Assembly (NCBI GenBank): GCA_016293365.1
Contig: JAEDEK010000007.1
Span: 1 to 30,556 of the forward strand
Direction of reading: 5' to 3'
From: Bulleidia sp.
GTDB lineage: Bacteria; Bacillota_I; Bacilli_A; Erysipelotrichales; Erysipelotrichaceae
Length of the DNA: 30,556 nt
The position numbers and the translations under genes are program-made. The number at the start of each line of letters is the position of its first letter. The first letter of the stretch is position 1. The notes beneath the pieces were generated by a model. It was not told the DNA's origin. It saw nothing but the letters and a program-made list of their open reading frames with translations, and searched no databases. This document shows positions 17,048 to 25,027 of this stretch, piece after piece.

Positions 17048-17637
17048 TGAACGACAGACTGCAGAAACAGATTGATTTCATCGTAAAAATAGATGAAGAG
17101 AAAAATATTCTGCGTCAGACGCATCTTTCGCACCATGGCAGAAGAGAAAATGATGCTGAACATGCATGGCATATGGCAATCATGGCATATCTGCTGCAGG
17201 AATATGCTAACCAGGAAGTCGACATCGGCAGAGTCATGATTCTGTGCCTGATTCATGATATTGTGGAAATTGAGGCTGGGGATACATACGCCTATGATGA
17301 AGAAGCGAAGAAGACGCAGGCAGAAAGGGAACGCAAAGCAGCAGAACATCTGTTTGCCATGCTTCCTGAAGATCAGTGCAGAATGATGCATGAACTGTTT
17401 GATGAATTTGAACATGGCGATACACCGGAGGCACGTTTCGCTAGAGCCATGGACAATTTTCAGCCACTGCTGTTGAATGACGCCAATCAGGGAGAAAGCT
17501 GGATGGAACACGATGTAGCCAGATCCTCCATTGATGCACGCCAGAAGAAGACGGCAGATGGATCAAAACAGCTGTATGAAGTGATTGAATCCATCCTTGA
17601 CCGTCATATGGAACTGGGACATATCCGGCAGGGCTGA
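17047..17637 (+). CDS. HD-domain metal-dependent hydrolase (YfbR/HDDC2-like)
   Basis: A probable nucleotide phosphohydrolase of the HD superfamily. 196 residues. Metal ligands of the HD_3/YfbR type are visible: His39 in 'ENDAEHAWHMA', His70-Asp71 in 'CLIHDIVEI', and Asp79 in 'AGDTYAYD'. A later conserved Asp sits in 'ARAMDNFQPLL'. The related YfbR enzymes are 5'-deoxynucleotidases; I infer a nucleotide substrate but cannot fix it. ATGATG gives two possible starts (17044 and 17047); 17047 leaves better spacing from the GGGGTGG upstream. It is coupled to the C_GCAxxG gene. Confidence 0.8.
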   Translation: MNDRLQKQIDFIVKIDEEKNILRQTHLSHHGRRENDAEHAWHMAIMAYLLQEYANQEVDIGRVMILCLIHDIVEIEAGDTYAYDEEAKKTQAERERKAAEHLFAMLPEDQCRMMHELFDEFEHGDTPEARFARAMDNFQPLLLNDANQGESWMEHDVARSSIDARQKKTADGSKQLYEVIESILDRHMELGHIRQG

Positions 17638-17646
17638 CGGCTGTCA

Positions 17647-17675
17647 TTGCGTATGCATCATGAAAATGCTATAAT
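17647..17675 (+). promoter_or_regulatory. Strong promoter of the corC-like operon
   Basis: TTGCGT (17647-17652), a 17-base spacer, and a perfect TATAAT (17670-17675) with TGC before it (extended -10). The predicted transcript starts at about 17682, giving a leader of about 95 bases. Confidence 0.8.
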
Positions 17676-17715
17676 ATTCGCATTTAATTACATATTTAAA
17701 AGGAAGGTGTTTATT

Positions 17716-17787
17716 TTGGACGATTCATCGATACCACTGTGTAATCAGTGTTTAACAGGAAAGAGCTGGTATTCTTATGACAGATAA
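17716..17787 (+). CDS. Small upstream ORF in the corC-like leader
   Basis: A 23-codon frame starting with TTG at 17716, behind a strong AGGAAGGTG ribosome-binding site six bases upstream. The peptide begins (M)DDSSIPLCNQCLTG and ends YSYDR. Its stop overlaps the corC-like ATG (17777) in another frame by 11 bases. The downstream gene itself has only a distant AGGAAAG, so translating this small ORF could set its expression. It could be a leader peptide, a remnant of an older N-terminus, or a chance frame. No known family. Confidence 0.4.
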   Translation: MDDSSIPLCNQCLTGKSWYSYDR

Positions 17788-19045
17788 CAGCATGTTCATA
17801 CTGGCAGTTGTCATTCTGCTTGTCTTTTCCGCAATGTTTTCCGCCATTGAAACGGCTTTTTCATGCGCATCCAGGATACGTCTGAAAAACATGACATCCG
17901 ATGGTGATCGCAGAGCAGGATCTGTACTGCGGATTCTGGAAAACTACGACAGATTTCTGACGACTGTTCTGATCGGAAACAACATTGTCAATATTACCGC
18001 TGCAACTGTATCTACGATTCTGTTTTCCAGGATGTTTGGAGAAACCAACGGTCCATCCATATCCACAGTTGTACTGACCATTGCGACGTTGATGTTCGGT
18101 GAAATCGCACCGAAGTCCATCGCCAAGCAGTGTCCGGAAAAGTTCTCCTGTGCAACTGTAGGCATCATGAAATTCTTCCTGGTACTGTTGCGTCCGTTCA
18201 GCTGGCTGTTAAGCGGCTGGACATTTGTTGTCAATCATGTTGTCAATGTTCAGGAAGATGAATCCGATATTTCCGATGAACTGATTACGATGGTGGATGA
18301 AGCGGAAAGAGAAGGGGATCTGGAAGAACATCAGTCCGATCTGATTTCCAATGCGATTTCCTTTAATGATCTGGATGTCAAGGATGTACTGACACCAAGA
18401 GTGGATGTCGTTGCGGTTGATATGACAACGCCGATCGATGAGATTGAACGTGTTTTCCGTGAAAACTCCTTTTCCAGACTTCCTGTCTATGAAAACTCCA
18501 TCGACAATATCGTCGGTGTCATTCATGAAAAGGACTTTTATGAACTGCGTTATCACCAGCGTGGACCGATCCGTAAGATTATCAAACAGGTGATCTATAC
18601 TTCACCAAACACTGCCATTTCCGTTGTCATGAAACAGCTGCAGGCATCCAAACTGCATATGGCTGTCGTATTGGATGAATATGGTGGTACGGATGGTATT
18701 ATCACACTGGAGGATATCATCGAAGAACTTGTTGGTGAAATCTGGGATGAACATGATATCGTAGAGGACTTCTATCAGAAACTCGATGATCATACATGGC
18801 TTGTGAAAGGCGATGCAGAGATTGATGATCTGATTGAGCGATTTGACGTTGAAGAAGAGGATGAGGAATTTGACTTCATTACGGTTTCCGGATGGGCAAT
18901 TCATGAGCTCAGTCATATTCCACGCGTCAATGAACAGTTTGACTACAAGAATCTGCATGTCACCATTACAAAGGCGGATCAGCGTAAGGTTGTTGAAGTC
19001 AAGGTTGAAATCAGAGATAAAGAAGGAGATGAGGAAGACGAATGA
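17777..19045 (+). CDS. CNNM/CBS-domain membrane protein (HlyC/CorC family)
   Basis: An integral membrane protein of the CNNM/CorB family; relatives take part in Mg/Co export or Mg homeostasis. 422 residues. The N-terminal DUF21 region (1-about 165) has several hydrophobic segments, with 'FSAIETAFSCASRIRLKN' at the start and 'GEIAPKSIAK' later. A CBS pair (about 190-320) follows with 'VLTPRVDVVAVD', 'FSRLPVYENSIDNIVGVIHEKD' and 'MAVVLDEYGGTDGIITLEDIIEELVGEI' in pieces, which binds adenine nucleotide in relatives. The C-terminal CorC_HlyC domain (about 335-415) is complete. First main gene of the operon, with rsmE 20 bases downstream. The old haemolysin label is not meaningful here. Confidence 0.92.
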   Translation: MTDNSMFILAVVILLVFSAMFSAIETAFSCASRIRLKNMTSDGDRRAGSVLRILENYDRFLTTVLIGNNIVNITAATVSTILFSRMFGETNGPSISTVVLTIATLMFGEIAPKSIAKQCPEKFSCATVGIMKFFLVLLRPFSWLLSGWTFVVNHVVNVQEDESDISDELITMVDEAEREGDLEEHQSDLISNAISFNDLDVKDVLTPRVDVVAVDMTTPIDEIERVFRENSFSRLPVYENSIDNIVGVIHEKDFYELRYHQRGPIRKIIKQVIYTSPNTAISVVMKQLQASKLHMAVVLDEYGGTDGIITLEDIIEELVGEIWDEHDIVEDFYQKLDDHTWLVKGDAEIDDLIERFDVEEEDEEFDFITVSGWAIHELSHIPRVNEQFDYKNLHVTITKADQRKVVEVKVEIRDKEGDEEDE

Positions 19046-19065
19046 TCGTTTTCCTTTATTAACAT

Positions 19066-19794
19066 ATGCAACAGTATTTCTGTAATACACCGTTAACGAT
19101 CGGTGAAGATTATGTCATGACAAAGGATCAGGCACATCATGCGGTGAATGTACTGCACCTGGATCATGAGACTGTCCGTCTTGTTTATGAAGGAACCGGA
19201 TATTTTGGAACACTGGTTCCGGATGGAAAGAAGGCGGTTGTTCATATCGATGCACAGGATGAAAGGATCAATGAACCAGAAGGCGAAATCATTCTTGCGA
19301 TCGCCCTGATCCGCAGAGAAAAATTTGAGTGGATTCTGCAGAAAGCAACAGAGCTTGGTGTAACAAGGATCATTCCATTTGAATCCTCACGTTGTGTTGT
19401 TCATGCCCGTAAAGAGAAGGCAGACCGTCAGAAGGACAGATGGAATGCGATTGTTCAGAGTGCTGCTGAGCAGTGCAAACGGAACCGGATTCCGACTGTA
19501 GAAGATGTCATGTCCTTTTCGGATCTGATGAAGCAGAATGCTCAGCTGAAGATCTGTGCCTATGAAAAGGCGCAGCAGCACTCGCATTGGCTCACTGACC
19601 TGTATTCTGATCAGAAAGAGGTGCTTGTACTGATCGGGCCGGAAGGAGGGTTCAGTGAAAGTGAAATTGAACAGGTTGTTCACAATAACTATACACCCTG
19701 TACGCTTGGCTCGCGGATCCTGCGTGCTGAGACGGCAGCACTGTACTGCCTTTCTGTATTAAGTGAAATCAATGAGAAAAGGAGAACGAAATGA
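19066..19794 (+). CDS. rsmE: 16S rRNA (uracil-1498-N3) methyltransferase RsmE
   Basis: SPOUT-class methyltransferase that modifies U1498 of 16S rRNA. 242 residues: a small N-terminal PUA-like domain ('MTKDQAHHAVNVLHL') followed by a knotted domain with 'ALIRREKFEWILQKATELGV', 'RIIPFESSRCV' and the SAM-binding knot 'LIGPEGGFSESEIE' and 'TLGSRILRAETAAL'. The start at 19066 fits the family N-terminus, but the bases before it show no ribosome-binding site, so it may rely on coupling with the gene before it. It overlaps mtaB by ATGA. Confidence 0.95.
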   Translation: MQQYFCNTPLTIGEDYVMTKDQAHHAVNVLHLDHETVRLVYEGTGYFGTLVPDGKKAVVHIDAQDERINEPEGEIILAIALIRREKFEWILQKATELGVTRIIPFESSRCVVHARKEKADRQKDRWNAIVQSAAEQCKRNRIPTVEDVMSFSDLMKQNAQLKICAYEKAQQHSHWLTDLYSDQKEVLVLIGPEGGFSESEIEQVVHNNYTPCTLGSRILRAETAALYCLSVLSEINEKRRTK

Positions 19795-21080
19795 GATTTT
19801 CCATCTGTAATCTTGGCTGTAAGGTCAATGCCTATGAAGCGGAATGCGTTGCGTCTTCTTTGATGGAAAAAGGGTGGGAAAGAGTCGGTTTTGAACAGAT
19901 GGCGGATGCTGCTCTGATCTTCACCTGTGCCGTAACCAATACTGCCGCAGCAAAAAGCCGTAAGATGCTGCACCGTATCAGACGTCAGTTTCCATCCTGT
20001 ATCACAGCTGTAGTAGGCTGTTATGCACAGATCAATGATGGACTGCTGGAAGATGCGGATATCATCCTTGGATCCAGGGAAAAATCCAGTCTGGTGGAAG
20101 TGCTGGAACAGTTTCTGCGGGATCATCAGCCGGTGCGCATGGTTGACGAACTGGCAGGCATGCCGTTTGAACCGATGCTCGCTTCCTCCTTTGACACCCA
20201 TTCCAGAGCCTATCTGAAAATCCAGGACGGCTGTAATCAGTTCTGTTCCTACTGCATCATTCCATATGCAAGAGGAAGAGAAAGGTCCATGGCACCGGAT
20301 ACTGTCATTGCGCAGATGAAAAAGATCTCTTCCAGCTATCAGGAAACGGTTCTGACCGGTATTCATACAGGACGCTATGGAAGAGAATACGGTATCAGCC
20401 TTGCACAGCTGATGGAGCGGATCCTCAGGGAAACTTCGATCGGCAGACTTCGGATCAGTTCCATTGAAATCACGGAAATTGATGATGATCTGATTTCCTT
20501 AATGGAACAGTATCCTGACCGTATCGCAAGGCACCTTCATATTCCGCTGCAGTCAGGCTGCGATGAAATTCTCAAGGCCATGCACAGACCTTATACCACA
20601 CAGCAGTATTATGATAGAATAGAAGAAATCAGAAACCGCCTTGGACAGGTTTCCATCTCCTGTGATCTGATGACAGGTTTCCCGAATGAAAGCGAAGAGT
20701 ACCATCAGCAGGCTATGGCCTTTGTCCGAAAATGCGGATTTGCATTCCTGCATGTATTCCCGTTTTCAGAAAGGGAAGGAACTCCTGCTGCCTCCATGCC
20801 TAACCCAGTGGCTGTAAATGTGCGGAAACAGCGGGCAAAACAGGCGATTGCTCTGTCACAGCAGCTTTCTGAAATCTATCAGAAAGGAAGAATCGGCCAG
20901 AAGGATATCATTGTGGCCGAGACATATAAAGACGGTTATACAACAGGCTATACATCCGATTATATTCAGGTACATGTGAAGGGAAAGCTTCCTCAGGGGA
21001 AGATGATTCCGGTTATTCTGGAAAGCTATGAGGATGGAAAGATGTACGCAAAGGAGCGTGAGGTTTATGAAACTGAGTGA
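19791..21080 (+). CDS. mtaB: tRNA (t6A37) methylthiotransferase MtaB
   Basis: Turns t6A into ms2t6A at position 37 of ANN-decoding tRNAs. 429 residues in the three-part methylthiotransferase layout: an N-terminal MTTase domain with cluster cysteines (CNLGCKVNAYE at 6-16, CAVTN, VGCYAQ), a radical-SAM core with C148-x3-C152-x2-C155 (CNQFCSYC) and 'LTGIHTGRYG', and a C-terminal TRAM domain that binds tRNA. AAGGAG precedes the ATG. rsmE-mtaB is the normal order in Firmicutes. Its last 14 bases overlap murE. Confidence 0.95.
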   Translation: MRFSICNLGCKVNAYEAECVASSLMEKGWERVGFEQMADAALIFTCAVTNTAAAKSRKMLHRIRRQFPSCITAVVGCYAQINDGLLEDADIILGSREKSSLVEVLEQFLRDHQPVRMVDELAGMPFEPMLASSFDTHSRAYLKIQDGCNQFCSYCIIPYARGRERSMAPDTVIAQMKKISSSYQETVLTGIHTGRYGREYGISLAQLMERILRETSIGRLRISSIEITEIDDDLISLMEQYPDRIARHLHIPLQSGCDEILKAMHRPYTTQQYYDRIEEIRNRLGQVSISCDLMTGFPNESEEYHQQAMAFVRKCGFAFLHVFPFSEREGTPAASMPNPVAVNVRKQRAKQAIALSQQLSEIYQKGRIGQKDIIVAETYKDGYTTGYTSDYIQVHVKGKLPQGKMIPVILESYEDGKMYAKEREVYETE

Positions 21081-22518
21081 ACTGTTTGATCAGGTTCCGG
21101 ATATTGAAATTGCCAATCTGATGGCGGACTCCCGCAAGAAAAGACCGGATTCGATCTTCTTCTGTGTCAAGGGAATGATGTTTGACGGTCATAAATTCAT
21201 TGATCAGGCAATTGAAAATGGGGCCAGAGTCATTGTATACAGCAGTGATCTTGATCACATGAGACCGGATGTGACCTATATCCGTGTAAAGAATGTATTG
21301 GATGCCTATAACTATGTAGCAGATGCATTTTATGGACATCCATCCAAAAAACTGAAAATGTATGGAGTCACGGGTACCAATGGTAAGTCATCCGTTGCAT
21401 GTATTATCCGTGATCTGCTGAATCCGTTCATGCCATCCGGCTACATCGGAACGATTTCCATTGAATATGGAAATATCAAGCTACCGCCGTTGCTGACAAC
21501 ACCGGATATTGATGATCTGCACGGCATCCTTGGTGAAATGGTTGAAAACGGAATCCAGGCATGTGCTCTGGAAGCTTCCTCCATCGGCATTGAACAGGGA
21601 AGAGTGGATGCGATTGATTTTGATACGGTCATTTTTACAAATCTGACCCACGATCATCTGGATTATCATGGTACGATGCAGAATTACATGCATGCCAAAA
21701 AGAAACTGTTTGACAATCTCAAGCCTGAAGCTGTCGCCATCACAAATGTGGATGATCCATATGGAATGAAAGTGACTGCAGATACACCGGCAAAACTGGT
21801 GACATATGGTATCGATCAGCCGGCGGATTACAGAGTGACGAAATTCCAACTTTCCAAAGACTGTACAAGATTTACGCTGACCCATCAGGACAGAGAATAT
21901 GAAATCGAAACCAATCTTGTCGCAAGATTCAATATCTATAATGTTGTGGCTTCCATTGCGGCACTTCATGAAAACGGTATTCCGATTCAGGATCTGCAGG
22001 AAGGACTGCGGAATCTGAATCAGATTGAAGGCCGCATGCAGAGAATATCGGAAGGGCAGCCGTTCAATATTCTTGTTGACTTTGCCCATACACCGGATGG
22101 TATTGAAAAGGTATGTCAGTATGCAAGTGCGATTACGCCGAAAAACAAGCGGATCATTGCGATTACAGGCAGCGCTGGAAAACGTGATTCCATCAAACGT
22201 CCGATATTCGGTAAACTTCTGGATCAGTATTGTGATATGATCATACTGACAGAAGACGATCCGCGTGATGAAGATCCACTGCAGATCGCTCATGAAATCG
22301 CTGCACAGATCACCCATAAAAACTACATCTTTGACATGGATCGATACGATGCCATCCGCCAGGCAATTGAAATTGCAGATCCGAATGATACGATCATCAT
22401 TCTTGGAAAGGGCGATGAAAGGTTCATTTATCGTGAATTCGGCAGAGAACCATATGAAGGTGATGATGCGATTGCACGTGAAGTCTTGAAGAAATACTAT
22501 TTTATGAAGGAAGAGTGA
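21067..22518 (+). CDS. murE: UDP-MurNAc-tripeptide synthetase MurE
   Basis: Adds the third amino acid (meso-diaminopimelate or L-lysine) to UDP-MurNAc-L-Ala-D-Glu. 483 residues with the three Mur ligase domains: an N-terminal UDP-binding part ('LMADSRKKRPDSIFFCVKG'), a central ATPase with GTNGKSS at 103-109 and the carbamate-lysine region, and a C-terminal domain. The substrate motif reads DDPR (397-400), close to the DNPR of diaminopimelate enzymes, and the later GKGHE motif is GKGDE (447-451). Specificity is therefore uncertain, leaning to diaminopimelate. The open frame begins at 21028, but AGGAG eleven bases before ATG 21067 and the family N-terminus decide the start. It lies outside a dcw cluster. 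Confidence 0.9.
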   Translation: MKLSELFDQVPDIEIANLMADSRKKRPDSIFFCVKGMMFDGHKFIDQAIENGARVIVYSSDLDHMRPDVTYIRVKNVLDAYNYVADAFYGHPSKKLKMYGVTGTNGKSSVACIIRDLLNPFMPSGYIGTISIEYGNIKLPPLLTTPDIDDLHGILGEMVENGIQACALEASSIGIEQGRVDAIDFDTVIFTNLTHDHLDYHGTMQNYMHAKKKLFDNLKPEAVAITNVDDPYGMKVTADTPAKLVTYGIDQPADYRVTKFQLSKDCTRFTLTHQDREYEIETNLVARFNIYNVVASIAALHENGIPIQDLQEGLRNLNQIEGRMQRISEGQPFNILVDFAHTPDGIEKVCQYASAITPKNKRIIAITGSAGKRDSIKRPIFGKLLDQYCDMIILTEDDPRDEDPLQIAHEIAAQITHKNYIFDMDRYDAIRQAIEIADPNDTIIILGKGDERFIYREFGREPYEGDDAIAREVLKKYYFMKEE

Positions 22519-22522
22519 AAAC

Positions 22523-23161
22523 ATGGAACTCAACAGACTGATTGATCACACATTGCTGAAACCGGAATCCACAAGGGAACAGATTTTGAAAGTTGTGGAT
22601 GAGGCAAAACAGTATCATTTCGCAACTGTCATGGTAAATCCTTACTGGATCCCGACGGTTGCTCCACTGCTGGAAGGAACAGATGTTCTTCCAGCATGCG
22701 TTATCGGTTTCCCGTTAGGTGCCAATACAAAGGCGGTCAAGGTGTTTGAAACAAAGGATGCGATTGCAAACGGTGCTAAGGAAATCGATATGGTCATCAA
22801 TATCGGAGAACTCAAAGGAGGCAATGACGCATACGTCATTGATGAAATCAGAGCCGTCAAGGAAACCTGTGGTGATCTTTGCCTGAAGGTCATCATTGAA
22901 ACATGTCTTCTGAGCGAAGAAGAAAAGAAACGTGCAACCAGAGATGTCGTTGCAGCGGGAGCTGACTTTGTCAAGACTTCCACCGGATTCTCCACAGCTG
23001 GTGCAACGGTTGAAGATGTACGCCTGATGAAAAAGGAAACAGAAGGTTCTTCTGTTCTTGTCAAGGCGGCAGGTGGCGTCAGAAATCATGATGATCTGGT
23101 TGCTATGGTGGAAGCTGGTGCCGCTAGAATCGGCACATCCAGAGGCACGGAACTGTTCTGA
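22523..23161 (+). CDS. deoC: Deoxyribose-phosphate aldolase
   Basis: Cleaves 2-deoxyribose-5-phosphate to glyceraldehyde-3-phosphate and acetaldehyde in deoxynucleoside breakdown. 212 residues, one TIM barrel. The Schiff-base lysine Lys151 is in 'DFVKTSTGF', the second lysine Lys181 in 'VLVKAAGGV', and the acidic residue in 'EIDMVINIG'. It begins four bases after murE and closes this operon, with two hairpins behind it. No other deo gene is present here, but cdd lies 2 kb downstream. Confidence 0.96.
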   Translation: MELNRLIDHTLLKPESTREQILKVVDEAKQYHFATVMVNPYWIPTVAPLLEGTDVLPACVIGFPLGANTKAVKVFETKDAIANGAKEIDMVINIGELKGGNDAYVIDEIRAVKETCGDLCLKVIIETCLLSEEEKKRATRDVVAAGADFVKTSTGFSTAGATVEDVRLMKKETEGSSVLVKAAGGVRNHDDLVAMVEAGAARIGTSRGTELF

Positions 23162-23163
23162 TC

Positions 23164-23222
23164 AAAAAGCATGTCTGAAAAAGGATATGCTTTTTCTGAA
23201 GTGATGCACAGATGCATTTTTT
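23164..23222 (+). terminator. Tandem terminators after deoC
   Basis: AAAAAGCAT (23164-23172) pairs with ATGCTTTTT (23187-23195), three bases after the stop. A second, smaller hairpin ATGCA/TGCAT (23204-23217) with a T run to 23222 follows. Confidence 0.8.
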
Positions 23223-23254
23223 CATGATTTACCGATGAAATTTATGAAATGTCA

Positions 23255-23283
23255 TTGCCAAGCATCTTTTTGTCGGGTATAAT
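23255..23283 (+). promoter_or_regulatory. Promoter of rpsU
   Basis: TTGCCA (23255-23260), a 17-base spacer, and a perfect TATAAT (23278-23283). AGGAAGGCGGTG precedes the rpsU ATG. Confidence 0.85.
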
Positions 23284-23315
23284 ATTTTGGCATGTAAGGA
23301 AGGCGGTGACAATCA

Positions 23316-23498
23316 ATGGCAAGAGTTGTAGTCAAGGAAAATGAAAATCTTGATGATGCACTGCGCCGCTTCAAGCGTCAGGTTTCCCGTAACGGAACAC
23401 TCGCAGAAGCTCGTAAGAGAGTTTACTACGTTAAGCCTGGTGTCAAGAGAAAGCTCAAGAGCGAAGCTGCTCGCAAGGCTAGAAGAAGAGGCAAGTAA
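23316..23498 (+). CDS. rpsU: 30S ribosomal protein S21
   Basis: A small, very basic protein of the 30S platform that helps mRNA binding. 60 residues with the family sequence '[20 protein letters not shown]', then '[11 protein letters not shown]' and a basic tail ending RKARRRGK. The start has a strong ribosome-binding site. It has its own promoter and a strong terminator, so it is probably transcribed mostly alone. The position near phoH-ybeY-era is the normal Firmicutes neighbourhood; yqeY, which follows in Bacillus, is absent. Confidence 0.97.
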   Translation: MARVVVKENENLDDALRRFKRQVSRNGTLAEARKRVYYVKPGVKRKLKSEAARKARRRGK

Positions 23499-23502
23499 AA
23501 TC

Positions 23503-23528
23503 GAAGCGATCATTCGCTTCTTTTTTCT
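23503..23528 (+). terminator. Terminator of rpsU
   Basis: GAAGCGA (23503-23509) pairs perfectly with TCGCTTC (23514-23520) around a four-base loop, then a T-rich tail. Confidence 0.88.
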
Positions 23529-23581
23529 TTTTTACATGTTTTGTATTAGAATATGGATACATACATGAGGGAGTAACGCTT

Positions 23582-24553
23582 TTGACGTATCTAACAGAAC
23601 AGATCAGAATACAGGATCTCAGCGAACAGCAGCAGATGGTCCTGACAGGAATCAATGAACGCAACCTGGATATCATACAGGAAACACTGCAGGTGCAACT
23701 GTCCTGGAGGGATGGCACACTATATGTTTCACAATGTGATGCCGATACAATGGAAATACTGAAACGGACGGTCAATACACTGGTGAAGGCTGTTAAAATC
23801 GGCAGAAACATCAGTGAACAGGATGTCATCTATGCCTGCAGACAGAGTGAAAAAAAGGAAGACATAGATTATGAGGAAATGTCTTCTCATCTGATCGGCC
23901 GTACTGCTCACGGAAAACCGATCTGTCCGAAAACAAAAGGACAGCTGGCATTTGCACGCGCCATGGAACGCTCTTCCATTACTTTTGCGATCGGGCCTGC
24001 TGGTACAGGTAAAACTTATCTTGCGGTTGCATCAGCTGTCACTGCTCTGCGTAAAGGGGATGTCAGACGTATTGTTCTAACCAGACCTGCAGTGGAAGCG
24101 GGAGAGAATCTTGGTTTTCTGCCTGGCGATCTGAAAGAAAAGGTGGATCCATATCTGACACCGCTGTACGATGCTCTGCATGATCTGCTTGGGGCAGAGA
24201 AAGTGGAAGTACTGATGGAGAAAGGTACGATTGAAGTAGCTCCATTAGCATATATGCGAGGAAGAACTCTGGATGATGCCTTTGTGATTCTGGATGAAGC
24301 ACAGAATACCACCGCATCCCAGATGAAGATGTTTCTGACCCGTCTGGGATTTCATTCCCGGATGATTGTAACAGGAGATGTGACTCAGATAGACCTTGCG
24401 GGCAATATTCGAAGTGGACTGATTCAGGCGGAGCATATACTTCAGGGAATTGATGAAATCGAAATCATTCATCTGAGCAGTGATGATGTTGTCCGTCATC
24501 CGCTTGTTCAGAAGATTATTGAGCGCTATGCAGCTGAAACAAAGGGGGAATAA
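23582..24553 (+). CDS. phoH: PhoH-family ATPase
   Basis: A PhoH/PhoL-type P-loop ATPase. Relatives have RNA helicase-like activity and are linked to ribosome or RNA work together with YbeY. 323 residues: an N-terminal KH-like part (1-about 100), then Walker A GPAGTGKT at 138-145, Walker B 'FVILDEAQNTT' with DEAQ at 238-241, and 'RMIVTGDVTQID'. The start is TTG at 23582 with GAGGGAG about nine bases upstream; no better ATG exists. The promoter is not clear: TAGAAT at 23547-23552 has no good -35. Followed three bases later by ybeY. Confidence 0.93.
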   Translation: MTYLTEQIRIQDLSEQQQMVLTGINERNLDIIQETLQVQLSWRDGTLYVSQCDADTMEILKRTVNTLVKAVKIGRNISEQDVIYACRQSEKKEDIDYEEMSSHLIGRTAHGKPICPKTKGQLAFARAMERSSITFAIGPAGTGKTYLAVASAVTALRKGDVRRIVLTRPAVEAGENLGFLPGDLKEKVDPYLTPLYDALHDLLGAEKVEVLMEKGTIEVAPLAYMRGRTLDDAFVILDEAQNTTASQMKMFLTRLGFHSRMIVTGDVTQIDLAGNIRSGLIQAEHILQGIDEIEIIHLSSDDVVRHPLVQKIIERYAAETKGE

Positions 24554-24556
24554 TCC

Positions 24557-25027
24557 ATGCAGATTACGATCTACAACAGAACAAATCAGGATGCAGGTGT
24601 CTTTGAACAGCTGTTTGAAAAAATCGCAGAAAAAGCAGAACAGAGGCTTGCGCTGAGTGATGATTATGAACTGAGTGTGACCTTTGTACGCTCCCGTACC
24701 ATTCATACCATCAACCGTGATTACCGCGGGATCGACCGTCCGACGGATGTCATCTCCTTTGCGATCCGGGATGATATGGAATTTGAGATGGTGGAAGGGA
24801 TGAATGATCTTGGCGATATTTTCATCAACATCGATTATGCCCGAAAGCAGGCAAAACAGTACGGGCATTCCTATCAAAGAGAAATCGCTTTCCTTTTTAC
24901 CCATGGCATGCTGCATTGCCTTGGATATGACCATATGAAGGAAGAGGATGAGAAAGTCATGTTTGCTCTGCAGGATGAAATTCTCGATCCGGTAATAGAC
25001 AGAAATGGAGAATCCTATGAATCGTAA
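24557..25027 (+). CDS. ybeY: Endoribonuclease YbeY
   Basis: Zinc-dependent RNase of 16S rRNA 3'-end processing and 70S quality control. 156 residues. The zinc site is complete: His116-x3-His120-x5-His126 in HGMLHCLGYDH. 'RTIHTINRDYRGIDRPTDV' and 'LGDIFINIDYA' are the other family blocks. It overlaps cdd by 11 bases; dgkA, often between ybeY and cdd, is missing. Confidence 0.96.
   Translation: MQITIYNRTNQDAGVFEQLFEKIAEKAEQRLALSDDYELSVTFVRSRTIHTINRDYRGIDRPTDVISFAIRDDMEFEMVEGMNDLGDIFINIDYARKQAKQYGHSYQREIAFLFTHGMLHCLGYDHMKEEDEKVMFALQDEILDPVIDRNGESYES

Noticed and set aside
19051..19062. Possible -10 (TTTATT or TATTAA) just before rsmE, suggesting a leaderless transcript.
   Set aside because: No -35 is present at a suitable distance, and rsmE lies only 20 bases after the preceding gene, so operon transcription is simpler.
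21481..22533. A 350-codon minus-strand frame opposite murE.
   Set aside because: No recognisable motif or start signal; the + strand murE is complete and well supported.
23531..23552. Possible phoH promoter (TTTACA ... TAGAAT).
   Set aside because: The spacer is only about ten bases and no other -35 fits; I could not support a definite promoter.
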